Shown here piece by piece: positions 1 to 7,261 of a DNA stretch of 32,335 bases. Position numbers and translations under genes: made by a program. Where the stretch lies: positions 1 to 32,335 of IMG/VR virus record IMGVR_UViG_3300042569_000528; one strand, given 5' to 3'. The first letter of the stretch is position 1. Every line of letters begins with the position of its first letter. Below the pieces are notes generated by a model, which was given only the letters and a program-made list of their open reading frames with translations, did no database searches and was not told where the DNA came from. Source of the DNA: a virus.

Positions 1-1
1 G

Positions 2-403
2 TTGTTTAATAAAATGGAACCTGAAGATATTGCTTTCCCGCGAAGTGTTAATGGACTTGCTAAGTATACATCAAGAGCAGACATATATGGCAAAGGAACA
101 CCGATGCATGTTCGTGGTGCTTTGATGTATAATCACCTGCTCGAGAAGCACAATCTTAGTATGAAGTATGAAGCAATTCAAGAAGGCGAGAAGATTAAGT
201 TTCTATACTTGAAGGAACCAAATACTATTCGTGAAAATTGTATTGGTTTCATTGGTAAAATACCAAAAGAGCTTGACATACATCGGTATGTAGATTATAA
301 TACAATGTTCAATAAGAGTTTTCTTGAACCATTAAAACAAATTGTAGAAGGCATTGGTTGGAATACAGAACCAGTTGCCACGTTAGAGGATATGTTTACA
401 TGA
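2..403 (+). CDS. 43: DNA polymerase gp43, C-terminal part (5' truncated)
   Basis: This is the last ~133 residues of a T4-type family B replicative DNA polymerase; the reading frame is open to the window edge, so the true start lies upstream. Recognisable C-terminal (thumb) family features are DIAFPR...GLAKY, GKGTPMHVRGAL, EKIKFLYLKEPN and the closing YVDYNTMFNKSFLEPL...IGW...TLEDMF, matching the end of T4 gp43, which finishes with a short peptide that binds the sliding clamp. The palm catalytic residues and exonuclease domain are outside the window. The stop overlaps the uvsX start (ATGA), so translation of the two is probably coupled, as expected for a replication-recombination operon. Identification is from recalled family similarity; confidence is high. 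Confidence 0.93.
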   Translation: MFNKMEPEDIAFPRSVNGLAKYTSRADIYGKGTPMHVRGALMYNHLLEKHNLSMKYEAIQEGEKIKFLYLKEPNTIRENCIGFIGKIPKELDIHRYVDYNTMFNKSFLEPLKQIVEGIGWNTEPVATLEDMFT

Positions 404-1470
404 ATGCACTAATAGATAAAATTAAAAAGAACAGCACCATTAAAGAGACTAATGTTCTCTCTAAGAGTAAGTTGTTTAGCACCGCAGATCTGATTCAAAC
501 ATCAGTTCCTGTGTTAAACGTTGCCCTGTCTGGTAAGTTAGATGGTGGTCTCACACCAGGACTGACTATCTTTGCTGGCCCATCGAAGCACTTCAAGACA
601 GCATTTGCTATGATGTTGATCCAGAGTTTCCAAACTAAGTATCCTGACGGTGTCATCCTGTTTTATGACTCTGAGTTTGGTGCACCACAATCATACTTTG
701 ATAACTTCGGTATTAATACTGACATGGTCATTCATACACCAATCACTGACATTGAACAACTAAAACATGATGTTATGCAGCAGATGAATCAGTTTGAGCG
801 CAGTGATCATGTGATGATTGTTGTTGACTCTGTTGGTAACTTGGCATCCAAGAAGGAAGTTGATGATGCACTTGACGGTAAGTCGGTCGCAGACATGACT
901 CGCGCCAAGCAAATGAAGTCCTTGTTCCGTATGATTACACCACATCTTACCATCAAAGACATTCCGATGGTAGTTGTCAATCATACTTACATGGAAATCG
1001 GTATGTTCCCCAAGGCAATCGTCTCTGGTGGTACAGGCATCTACTACTCGGCTGACAACATCTTTATCATTGGTCGCCAGCAAGAGAAGCAGGGCACCGA
1101 GGTAGTTGGTTATAACTTTATCATCAACGTAGAGAAGTCACGTTATGTTCGTGAGAAGTCCAAGATTCCTATCGAAGTTACCTTTGAAGGTGGCATCAGT
1201 AAGTGGTCTGGTCTGTTGGATATCTCACTCCTATCTGGTCACGTCGTGAAACCAAGTAATGGTTGGTACCAGCGTGTCGGTGAAGAAAAGAAGTATCGTC
1301 TCAATGATACTTACAACAAGGAGTTCTGGTTGCCTATTCTTACCGATCCAACATTCGGTGATTGGATTGAGAAGCGTTATCGCATGGCAGGTGGGCAAAT
1401 GATGGAGGGTGACGATGTGGACATTTCTGATGCAGATATTTCAGAAGAATACGAAAATCAAGATATGTGA
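400..1470 (+). CDS. uvsX: UvsX RecA-like recombinase
   Basis: This is the strand-exchange ATPase of T4-type phages, which coats ssDNA and drives recombination-dependent replication and repair. With the start at the ATGA overlap (MNALIDK...) the protein has 356 residues, close to T4 UvsX (about 390). The Walker A motif GPSKHFKT lies near residues 60-67, in the T4-like GPSK form. Walker B (MIVVDSVGNL) lies near 139-148 with Asp143, and the C-terminus is acidic (GDDVDISDADISEEYE), typical of UvsX. A start 42 bases upstream is possible but would overlap gp43 further and adds residues that look like out-of-frame polymerase code. It sits between gp43 and gp41 as in T4, where gene 40 occupies the spot held here by a small Cys-rich ORF. 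Confidence 0.95.
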   Translation: MNALIDKIKKNSTIKETNVLSKSKLFSTADLIQTSVPVLNVALSGKLDGGLTPGLTIFAGPSKHFKTAFAMMLIQSFQTKYPDGVILFYDSEFGAPQSYFDNFGINTDMVIHTPITDIEQLKHDVMQQMNQFERSDHVMIVVDSVGNLASKKEVDDALDGKSVADMTRAKQMKSLFRMITPHLTIKDIPMVVVNHTYMEIGMFPKAIVSGGTGIYYSADNIFIIGRQQEKQGTEVVGYNFIINVEKSRYVREKSKIPIEVTFEGGISKWSGLLDISLLSGHVVKPSNGWYQRVGEEKKYRLNDTYNKEFWLPILTDPTFGDWIEKRYRMAGGQMMEGDDVDISDADISEEYENQDM

Positions 1471-1645
1471 TCAATGTGGGGTCGTTCTGAAAAAGAACGA
1501 CCCTGCCATGTGTCTTCATGGTATCGAAGAGGGTCTCGAGTATGAGATGTTTGTTTGTGAACCATGTTGCATTAGAATTGCAAATGAATATGATGAGATA
1601 GAGGATTTAAAAGTTGCAGAAGATCGAGACGATTATACTGAGTAA
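1415..1645 (+). CDS. Small Cys-rich (zinc-ribbon-like) protein between uvsX and gp41
   Basis: This 76-residue ORF is chosen with ATG at 1415 because GGAGGG ends five bases upstream; a GTG at 1409 is also in frame. It shows CDQCG followed about 30 residues later by CEPCC, a CxxC/CxxC pair suggesting a small zinc ribbon. The tail is acidic (YDEIEDLKVAEDRDDYTE). It overlaps the uvsX 3' end by about 56 bases and the gp41 start by about 32, so it is squeezed between two core replication genes and is presumably co-translated. Positionally it replaces T4 gene 40, but I see no sequence resemblance to that protein. Function is unknown; a protein- or nucleic-acid-binding role is inference only. Confidence 0.72.
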   Translation: MWTFLMQIFQKNTKIKICDQCGVVLKKNDPAMCLHGIEEGLEYEMFVCEPCCIRIANEYDEIEDLKVAEDRDDYTE

Positions 1646-3002
1646 GTTGTTTTCTGATGAAGACTATGCTCGCAAGGTTATACCATTCATAACACCAGAA
1701 TATTTCCATGATACTTCCGAGCGTAAGATTTTTAATTATGCTAGAGAGTTTATCGAGAAGTATAATTCACTTCCGACAGTCGAAGCAATTGAAATCGCAG
1801 TGCAGAATGACCGTGGCATAAATGAAAATGAATTTAAAAACATTAATGAAAAACTAACTCAACTTGATGATTCGCTTGATGTGAATGAGAAGTGGTTGCT
1901 CGAGGAGACTGAGAAGTTCTGTAAGGACAAGGCAGTTTACAATGCAATCATGCAATCGATTCAGATTATCGATGGTGATGATAAGCAACATACTCAGGAT
2001 GGTATCCCGTCAATTCTGCAGGATGCATTGAGTGTTTGCTTCGACAATAATGTCGGACATGATTATCTTGACAATTCAGAATCACGGTATGACTTCTATC
2101 ACCGTGTTGAAAACAAGATGCCATTCGATCTTGACATGTTCAATAAGATTACCAATGGTGGTCTGCCAAACAAGACTTTGAATATTGCTCTTGCTGGTAC
2201 TGGTGTTGGTAAGTCTTTGTTCATGTGTCACATGGCAGCAGGTGCTTTGGGTCAAGGTAAGAACGTTCTGTATATCACTATGGAAATGGCAGAAGAACGT
2301 ATTGCCGAACGTATCGATGCGAACTTGATGAATGTAAACATTCAGGATCTTAAGGATCTCTCTAAGTCCATGTTCGATAATCGTATCGATAAGATTAAGA
2401 AAAAGACTGAAGGTAAGTTGATCATCAAGGAGTATCCAACTGCTAGTGCGCATGTCGGTCACTTCAAAGCATTGCTAAACGAACTACAACTCAAGCGTAA
2501 CTTTAGACCTGATATTATTTTCGTAGATTATCTTAATATCTGTGCATCCAGTCGATTTAAGGCAGGTGCTGGCGTCAACTCTTATACATATGTAAAGGCG
2601 ATTGCTGAAGAACTTCGTGGGTTTGCAGTTGAGTTTGATTTACCTGTTGTTTCTGCCACCCAAACTACTCGTGGTGGATATGCAAACAGTGATGTTGACC
2701 TGACTGATACTTCGGAATCATTTGGTTTGCCTGCAACTGCTGACTTGATGTTTGCTCTCATCTCTACTGAAGAACTTGAGAACATGGGTCAACTCATGGT
2801 CAAACAGTTGAAGAATAGGTATAATGATCCTGCTATAAATAAACGGTTCATGGTTGGGATCGACCGTGGTAAAATGAAACTGTATGATCTAGAGTTATCT
2901 GCTCAACAAGGTATCACCGATTCGGGGCAAGATGCTGTTCCTGTTTTTGAGCGGACTCCAACTGGATCTCGAATGAGGGAGTTGTCTAAATTTGACTTCT
3001 AA
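1614..3002 (+). CDS. 41: Replicative DNA helicase gp41 (DnaB-like)
   Basis: This is the hexameric 5'-3' helicase of the T4-type primosome, partner of the gp61 primase encoded at 17635. At 462 residues it matches the family length. Walker A AGTGVGKS lies near residues 194-201, followed by ITMEMAEERIAERI (RecA-fold motif 1a region of DnaB helicases) and Walker B IIFVDYLNI near 301-309. ATQTTRGG..., LPATADLMFAL and LKNRYNDP are the usual helicase core landmarks. The start is TTG at 1614, with GAGG nine bases upstream; the N-terminus IETIILSKLFSDEDYARKV resembles the T4 gp41 start, supporting it. It overlaps both neighbours, indicating one polycistronic unit. Confidence 0.93.
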   Translation: MQKIETIILSKLFSDEDYARKVIPFITPEYFHDTSERKIFNYAREFIEKYNSLPTVEAIEIAVQNDRGINENEFKNINEKLTQLDDSLDVNEKWLLEETEKFCKDKAVYNAIMQSIQIIDGDDKQHTQDGIPSILQDALSVCFDNNVGHDYLDNSESRYDFYHRVENKMPFDLDMFNKITNGGLPNKTLNIALAGTGVGKSLFMCHMAAGALGQGKNVLYITMEMAEERIAERIDANLMNVNIQDLKDLSKSMFDNRIDKIKKKTEGKLIIKEYPTASAHVGHFKALLNELQLKRNFRPDIIFVDYLNICASSRFKAGAGVNSYTYVKAIAEELRGFAVEFDLPVVSATQTTRGGYANSDVDLTDTSESFGLPATADLMFALISTEELENMGQLMVKQLKNRYNDPAINKRFMVGIDRGKMKLYDLELSAQQGITDSGQDAVPVFERTPTGSRMRELSKFDF

Positions 3003-3582
3003 TTTTATAGAACTGTATCCGAACGTATTGACTGCTGAGGAATGCGCCGAGGCATGCGATAGAATCGATGATATTATTTCGCGACCAGATCCTGGGAATG
3101 CTTGTATTTTGTCCGATAATAGTTCTAGAACCGATTGGAATATATTTACCAATAGATATGGTTCCCTGAAACCGACAGAGGAAAAGATATTTGAAGCGTT
3201 GTCCCGTGGTTGGCGCAAGTATAATACTGCATATTCTGCATCCTCTAAATCATTTTTCGAAGTCTTGTCGCCAGGATGGAAATTCCAGCGCTCCGACACA
3301 GGAGGAGGATTTCATCAATGGCACCATGAACAAGGTTCAGGAAGGCAATCTCCAGGAAGATTTGCAGTTTGGATGTTATACTTGAATGATGTTGAAGAAG
3401 GTGGAAAAACTGAATTTAAACACCAGGAAACATCATACACACCTACTGCTGGAACATTGGTTATTTGGCCTGCTGCATATACTCACATTCATAGAGCAAA
3501 TCCAGATCTGGTCGGGAAAAAATACATTGCAACAGGTTGGTTTTTTTATCCTGAGAAGGATAGATTTCGAGAAAACCGTTGA
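2992..3582 (+). CDS. 2OG-Fe(II) oxygenase, prolyl 4-hydroxylase-like
   Basis: This is a 196-residue non-haem iron, 2-oxoglutarate-dependent dioxygenase of the P4H-like type often seen in marine phages. The double-stranded beta-helix core is visible: FHQWHHEQ (residues 108-114) supplies the proximal iron site, FAVWMLYLNDVEEGGKTEF follows, then TPTAGTLVIWPA and THIHR (164-168) supply the distal His and the 2OG-binding region. The proximal site reads H-x-E (H111, E113) rather than the textbook HxD. The start is TTG at 2992 inside the gp41 end, with AGGGAG about nine bases upstream. The substrate is unknown; protein proline hydroxylation is the family guess. It stands directly before the tRNA and glycosyltransferase block. 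Confidence 0.85.
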   Translation: MTSNFIELYPNVLTAEECAEACDRIDDIISRPDPGNACILSDNSSRTDWNIFTNRYGSLKPTEEKIFEALSRGWRKYNTAYSASSKSFFEVLSPGWKFQRSDTGGGFHQWHHEQGSGRQSPGRFAVWMLYLNDVEEGGKTEFKHQETSYTPTAGTLVIWPAAYTHIHRANPDLVGKKYIATGWFFYPEKDRFRENR

Positions 3583-3607
3583 CAAATTCCAAAAAGTATA
3601 GTATAGT
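3579..3607 (+). promoter_or_regulatory. Sigma70-like promoter ahead of tRNA-Arg
   Basis: A -35 TTGACA (3579-3584) and a -10 TATAGT (3602-3607) are separated by exactly 17 bases. The predicted start is around 3614, just before the tRNA-Arg gene at 3620. The -35 is a perfect consensus and the box pair matches three further promoters in the window (26367, 26876, 31728), so it is probably an early phage promoter read by unmodified host polymerase. Confidence 0.75.
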
Positions 3608-3619
3608 TAAATAGTAATT

Positions 3620-3696
3620 GGTGCCATAGCTCAGCTGGATAGAGCAAGAGCCTTCTAAGCTCTAGGTCGTAGGTTCGAATCCTACTGGTATCACCA
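3620..3696 (+). tRNA. tRNA-Arg (anticodon TCT)
   Basis: The cloverleaf folds cleanly. The acceptor GGTGCCA pairs with TGGTATC (two G-T wobbles), the D-stem is GCTC/GAGC, and the anticodon stem AGAGC/GCTCT encloses loop CTTCTAA with anticodon TCT. The T-stem GTAGG/CCTAC encloses TTCGAAT. Discriminator A is followed by an encoded CCA (3694-3696). It would read AGA, a codon used often in the AT-rich genes of this window and rare in many hosts. It lies about 13 bases after a consensus promoter. Confidence 0.95.
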
Positions 3697-3713
3697 TTTT
3701 TTAAGGATAGATA

Positions 3714-4085
3714 ATGACCGAAGAAACTGAATCGCAAGAATTAAATTTGAAGTTGGTCGCAACCACATTGGTTTGGACCAATGCAGGAACAGAAGACATG
3801 CCTTTGTGGAGAGCATCTGGCGGCAAAGAATATATTATTGCCCGATTTGATTACGAACCAACGCTACCAGAGATTGGTGAGGTTATGGATTCCAAGCGAC
3901 ACATGATTGAAAATCATTATCCGCAACTGCATGAAACTCTTTCGGGATGGCAACTGTATATTGATGGAACAATGACACACAATGAATTCATGCAGTATAA
4001 CTTGACGCAAGCGGTGGACTTTCCTGCAACCGACTTGACTGTCGTTGATGCCTCTGAGGAGATGGCGGGAATTGTCGCGCAATAA
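3714..4085 (+). CDS. Hypothetical protein
   Basis: This is a 123-residue soluble, acidic protein with no signal peptide or membrane segment. The start ATG at 3714 has AAGGA at a proper distance (3703-3707). The composition is well mixed, including LVWTNAGTEDMPLWRASGGKEYIIARFDYEP and a C-terminal acidic stretch (TDLTVVDASEEMAG). I do not recognise the family. It is the first protein-coding gene after the tRNA-Arg promoter and its 3' end overlaps the start region of the first glycosyltransferase, so the two are probably co-transcribed. Coding status rests on length, ribosome binding site and operon fit. Confidence 0.7.
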   Translation: MTEETESQELNLKLVATTLVWTNAGTEDMPLWRASGGKEYIIARFDYEPTLPEIGEVMDSKRHMIENHYPQLHETLSGWQLYIDGTMTHNEFMQYNLTQAVDFPATDLTVVDASEEMAGIVAQ

Positions 4086-4779
4086 TATAACAATTATTCA
4101 AACGTATTACAATGAAAGATCCCATCTCGAAACTCAAATCGAGAGATGGAATTGCTATAATACTCCAGTAAATATTATATTAATTGATGATGGTTCTCAG
4201 ATAGAACCTGCAGAAAATGTTCTTAAGGAACATACACTAGATGATAATATTAATTTTTCATTGTATAAAGTCACTGAAGATATTGGATTTAACAGTCATG
4301 GTTGTCGCAATCTTGGCGCAAAACTGGCACAATCTAACTGGTTATTGTTTCTAGACATAGACTACACACTGCAACCATCTGATCTCAAGAAGTTGCAAAC
4401 CGAAACCCTCGATCTTAATTCTTGGTATGAAATGAATGCCAAGTTTCAAGGTCGAGGGAATCCGTACATGGCATTAAACCAATTTATCATTACTAGAAAA
4501 ATGTTTTTAGAAGATGGCGGATATGATGAGTCTTGGGTTCCATTTCACATGGGTGATAGAGAATTGCTCGCAAGATTGGAAAGCAAATACAACAAGAAAA
4601 ACCTTGATTGGTTAAATTTAACATGTCGCCGTGGAGGTCGAAAAGCAGTCATTGATGATACTGCTACGATTCCAGTATACGATGATGATAAAATGATATT
4701 TTATACTCGTCGTTTTGATATAAAATATATCGTGCACAAAGATACTAAATTGAATTTCAAATGGGAGAAAGTCATATGA
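4072..4779 (+). CDS. Family 2-like glycosyltransferase, copy 1
   Basis: This is a GT-A fold glycosyltransferase of about 235 residues, expected to transfer a sugar from a nucleotide-sugar donor. Visible landmarks are ITIIQTYYNE (first beta strand), IILIDDGS (donor binding), NLGAKLAQSNWLLFLDID (DxD metal site) and GGYDESWVPFHMGDRELL (acceptor/catalytic region seen in GT2 proteins). Starts at 4045 and 4048 are possible. I prefer TTG at 4072 because GAGGAGAT lies eight bases upstream and the N-terminus then matches the paralogue at 4776. It is AT-rich compared with flanking core genes. The acceptor could be a virion protein, host surface glycan or DNA; nothing in the sequence decides. Confidence 0.82.
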   Translation: MSRNNITIIQTYYNERSHLETQIERWNCYNTPVNIILIDDGSQIEPAENVLKEHTLDDNINFSLYKVTEDIGFNSHGCRNLGAKLAQSNWLLFLDIDYTLQPSDLKKLQTETLDLNSWYEMNAKFQGRGNPYMALNQFIITRKMFLEDGGYDESWVPFHMGDRELLARLESKYNKKNLDWLNLTCRRGGRKAVIDDTATIPVYDDDKMIFYTRRFDIKYIVHKDTKLNFKWEKVI

Positions 4780-5483
4780 ATTCTATTGCCATAATCCAAA
4801 CATACTATGATGACCCCAATTATTTACAGCAAGCGATTAAAACTTGGAATACGTATGAAATTCCTATTTCCATCATCTTGATAGACGATGGATCTCCGCA
4901 GTATCCTGCGTCTGAGGTTTTGTCTCAATTTACAATCTCCAATAATGTTAACGTTTCTTTATACAAAGTGACAGAAGATATTGGATTTAATAGTCATGGA
5001 TGTAGAAATCTTGGCGCAGCAGTATCTAAATCTGACTGGTTGATTTTTTTAGACATTGATCATTTCCTGGATCCCGATCAGTTGAATGAATTGTATAAAA
5101 TGAACCTTTCTGAAGATTCTTGGTATGGGTTTACCACTATTCACAATGGACATAATTTGCTTATGGGTGGCGGTCCATCAAACACTTTTATGTGCACAAA
5201 AACAATGTATGAACAAGGTGGAGGATATGATGAATCGTATACACCATATCATTATGGTGATAGGCAATTTTTGGCGATGATGAAATCTAAATTCGATTGG
5301 ATTAAACTAGAAAATATTATAATTGATTGTCGAAGAGCCGGAAGAAAAATGACAATCGACGCCAATATAAGTAAACCAATTTATGATAATGATACATGTT
5401 CAATAACACACCCTCCATATAATTTGGACGCAGTAGAATTTCACGACAAACGATTGAATTTCAAATGGGTACAATTATTATAA
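4776..5483 (+). CDS. Family 2-like glycosyltransferase, copy 2
   Basis: This 235-residue glycosyltransferase is a paralogue of the preceding gene over its whole length. Shared blocks are IIQTYY, ILIDDGSP, LYKVTEDIGFNSHGCRNLGA, FLDID (DxD), GGYDES, HYGDRQ, the CRR-G-RK block and the closing LNFKW. Copy 2 has CRRAGRKMTI where copy 1 has CRRGGRKAVI. The start is ATG 4776, overlapping the upstream stop as ATGA, with GGGAGA eight bases before; an upstream ATG at 4761 is inside the previous gene's tail. Divergence is greatest in the acceptor-side middle region (MGGGPSNTFMCTK), which suggests different acceptors or linkages. Like copy 1 it is AT-rich. The next gene begins after a late promoter, so this ends a unit. 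Confidence 0.83.
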   Translation: MNSIAIIQTYYDDPNYLQQAIKTWNTYEIPISIILIDDGSPQYPASEVLSQFTISNNVNVSLYKVTEDIGFNSHGCRNLGAAVSKSDWLIFLDIDHFLDPDQLNELYKMNLSEDSWYGFTTIHNGHNLLMGGGPSNTFMCTKTMYEQGGGYDESYTPYHYGDRQFLAMMKSKFDWIKLENIIIDCRRAGRKMTIDANISKPIYDNDTCSITHPPYNLDAVEFHDKRLNFKWVQLL

Positions 5484-5486
5484 ATA
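5479..5486 (+). promoter_or_regulatory. T4-type late promoter TATAAATA
   Basis: An exact TATAAATA (5479-5486) overlaps the stop of glycosyltransferase copy 2 and lies 29 bases before the next ATG (5516). In T4 this box alone defines late promoters read with the phage sigma gp55 and the clamp coactivator. The expected start is near 5492, leaving a short leader with AGGA before the ATG. The gene downstream looks virion-associated, which agrees. Confidence 0.75.
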
Positions 5487-5515
5487 GGGGGTAACATTTT
5501 TTTATTAGGATCCCT

Positions 5516-6631
5516 ATGCAAAGTTTCTTATCATTCCTTTCCGAAGCAGCAATTCTTCATATTGAGCATCCATCCGATAGACTATTTGATGGACCGCAAC
5601 CAGCAAAGCATGCACTGAAGACATTAAAGCAGGTTTCTGCCAGTAAAGCACCGAGTATGACTCGTAAGATTGATGACAAAATGTCATTCAATGTTATTCG
5701 CGCAGCAGATGGCAAAGTTGGTGTTAAGTATAAGGGAACGGGTTCTTCTTACAATTTTTCTCAAGACGAGATTCAAACGCAGCATGGTCATAAACCATAT
5801 CTTGCGAAACCACTTGGGTTACTTCTACAACATCTTCCAAAAGTTATTCCGCATACTCCAGGCGAGTATCAGGGCGGATACATGTCAGATCGTGAATCTA
5901 GAGCGCATGAAAATGGAAAGATTTCTCATACACCAAACACAATTAAATATGAGACAGATGCTAATAGTCCTGAAGGCAAGGCACTTGCTAAATCTAAAGT
6001 AAGCGCTGTCATTCACACTAAGATTACCCCAGCAGGAGCAAAACCTCTTACTAATCTTGATGGTTTCAATCATCACCCTGATGTTCATCTTGTTCAACAC
6101 CTTGTGTCAAAAGATCAAGCGGTTATTCCAAAAGAACATAAGTCTAAAGCAGATAACCATCTGAAACAGGCAGAGCAAATGATGGCATCGCATACGTATG
6201 ACCATCATGTTGGGCACGAACGAACACTTCGTCAGTATATTAACTCAACCTTGTCGTCTGATGATACACCATCAACACAAGGGTATAAGGGTTATCTTGC
6301 AAAGTGGCATCAGAAAAAGATTGATTCAGTTAAAACTGACAAGGCGAAGGTTGCTAAGAAGAAGGTGATGGATGACGCCATCGATCATGCTTCCAAAAAC
6401 CAAAAACAATTCAACGACACCTTAGAAATACATCACCATTTGCAACAGGCAACTAATCACCTTTCGAGAGGATTAGATTCTTCTGGTGCAGGTGGTTTCA
6501 CTACATCTATTGCTGGTGAAGCAGCAGGTGGTGAAGGTCATGTTTATAATGGTCTGAAGGTTGTTGACCGTCAAGGATTCTCCGTCGCAAATCGTGCTCG
6601 CAGTGAAATTTTGAAAACGAGCAAAGGATAA
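5516..6631 (+). CDS. Putative virion-associated protein (DUF6267-like), CTS-like N-terminus
   Basis: This 371-residue, His- and Lys-rich protein resembles conserved large-myophage proteins I recall as DUF6267; catalytic function is unknown. The N-terminus MQSFLSFLSEAA resembles the T4 capsid targeting sequence (MKTYQEF-x-x-E-A) cleaved by prohead protease gp21, whose sites are [LI]xE. This suggests the protein could be packed in the head. Middle blocks include KPLGLLLQHLPKVIPHTPGEYQGGYM and VSAVIHTKITPAGAKPLTNLDGF; the C-terminus is Gly-rich (SSGAGGFTTSIAGEAAGG). It is driven by the late promoter at 5479, and its stop overlaps the next ATG by one base (TAATG), tying it to the nucleotidyltransferase. 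Confidence 0.75.
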   Translation: MQSFLSFLSEAAILHIEHPSDRLFDGPQPAKHALKTLKQVSASKAPSMTRKIDDKMSFNVIRAADGKVGVKYKGTGSSYNFSQDEIQTQHGHKPYLAKPLGLLLQHLPKVIPHTPGEYQGGYMSDRESRAHENGKISHTPNTIKYETDANSPEGKALAKSKVSAVIHTKITPAGAKPLTNLDGFNHHPDVHLVQHLVSKDQAVIPKEHKSKADNHLKQAEQMMASHTYDHHVGHERTLRQYINSTLSSDDTPSTQGYKGYLAKWHQKKIDSVKTDKAKVAKKKVMDDAIDHASKNQKQFNDTLEIHHHLQQATNHLSRGLDSSGAGGFTTSIAGEAAGGEGHVYNGLKVVDRQGFSVANRARSEILKTSKG

Positions 6632-7242
6632 TGAGTGAAACACATCACTTGACAATAGGTAGATTCGCACCTGTTCATGCTGGTCATGCATTGATGATCA
6701 ACAAGGTTTTAGATGCAGCAAGATCTGACAATGCAACTCATACTATTCTAACCACTGCTTCCCATGATGGCAATAAAAACCCTCTTACTCCAGAGCAAAA
6801 GGTCAAGCATCTCAAGAGAGCATTTCCTTCTGCGAATATTGAAGCAATGAGCAAGGGTGCACCAACTCTACTCCATCACTTGTCTAAATTGCACAGTCAA
6901 GGTGCGAAAAATATCGTTGTTCATGCTGGATCTGATAGAGCGCATGAATACCACACATTAATACACAAGTATAATGGTGTCGAATCTCGCCATGGTCATT
7001 ACAATTTTGATTCGATAAAGGTGAAGACAGTAGGTGCAGTTAGAACTGATGCTGACGAAGGTGTCGCTGGTGCATCCGCAACTAAGATGCGTAACGCAGC
7101 ATCTTCGGGTGATGAGAAAACATTCCATGCCATGTCACCAACTTCTATGTCAACTACTCATAAACGTGAGATGTATAAGGATGTTCGACGTGGTCTGGGA
7201 ATTCAAGAGTCGATCTCATTCAAACAGTTTTTAGATATATAA
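6631..7242 (+). CDS. Cytidylyltransferase-like nucleotidyltransferase
   Basis: This 203-residue HIGH-type nucleotidyltransferase has GRFAPVHAGHALM at residues 9-21 (the phosphate-binding HxGH) and GASATKMRNA near 149-158, matching the ISSTxxR motif of NMN/nicotinate adenylyltransferases and related CTP/ATP transferases. The substrate cannot be fixed: NMN adenylylation is possible, but a different acceptor is equally likely for a virion-linked gene. The C-terminus reads ESISFKQFLDI and stops, a capsid-targeting-like element placed at the end instead of the start. The last codons overlap the late promoter at 7238. It is translationally coupled to the preceding DUF6267-like gene, a pairing that I recall from other large phages. 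Confidence 0.82.
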   Translation: MSETHHLTIGRFAPVHAGHALMINKVLDAARSDNATHTILTTASHDGNKNPLTPEQKVKHLKRAFPSANIEAMSKGAPTLLHHLSKLHSQGAKNIVVHAGSDRAHEYHTLIHKYNGVESRHGHYNFDSIKVKTVGAVRTDADEGVAGASATKMRNAASSGDEKTFHAMSPTSMSTTHKREMYKDVRRGLGIQESISFKQFLDI

Positions 7243-7245
7243 ATA
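7238..7245 (+). promoter_or_regulatory. T4-type late promoter TATAAATA before Rz/Rz1
   Basis: An exact TATAAATA (7238-7245) spans the stop codon of the nucleotidyltransferase. The predicted late start is about 7251, giving an unusually short leader (about 11 bases) with AAGGA at its very 5' edge before ATG 7262. It drives the spanin pair and probably the large gene after it. Confidence 0.75.
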
Positions 7246-7261
7246 TAGCAAGGAATTAAAT

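Noticed and set aside
358-400. Upstream start for UvsX
   Set aside because: The extra residues are translated polymerase-overlap DNA; ATGA coupling at 400 is better.
2834-2841. TATAAATA inside gp41
   Set aside because: It lies in the middle of the coding sequence (AINK codons), with no gene start within 150 bases that looks late; likely chance.
2895-3299. Minus-strand open frame of 134 codons
   Set aside because: Antisense shadow of gp41 and the oxygenase; no ribosome binding site and all other genes are on the + strand.
5484-5517. ATAGGG...CCCTAT inverted repeat spanning the 5516 start
   Set aside because: Only a six-base stem with a 22-base loop; too weak to call a regulatory hairpin.
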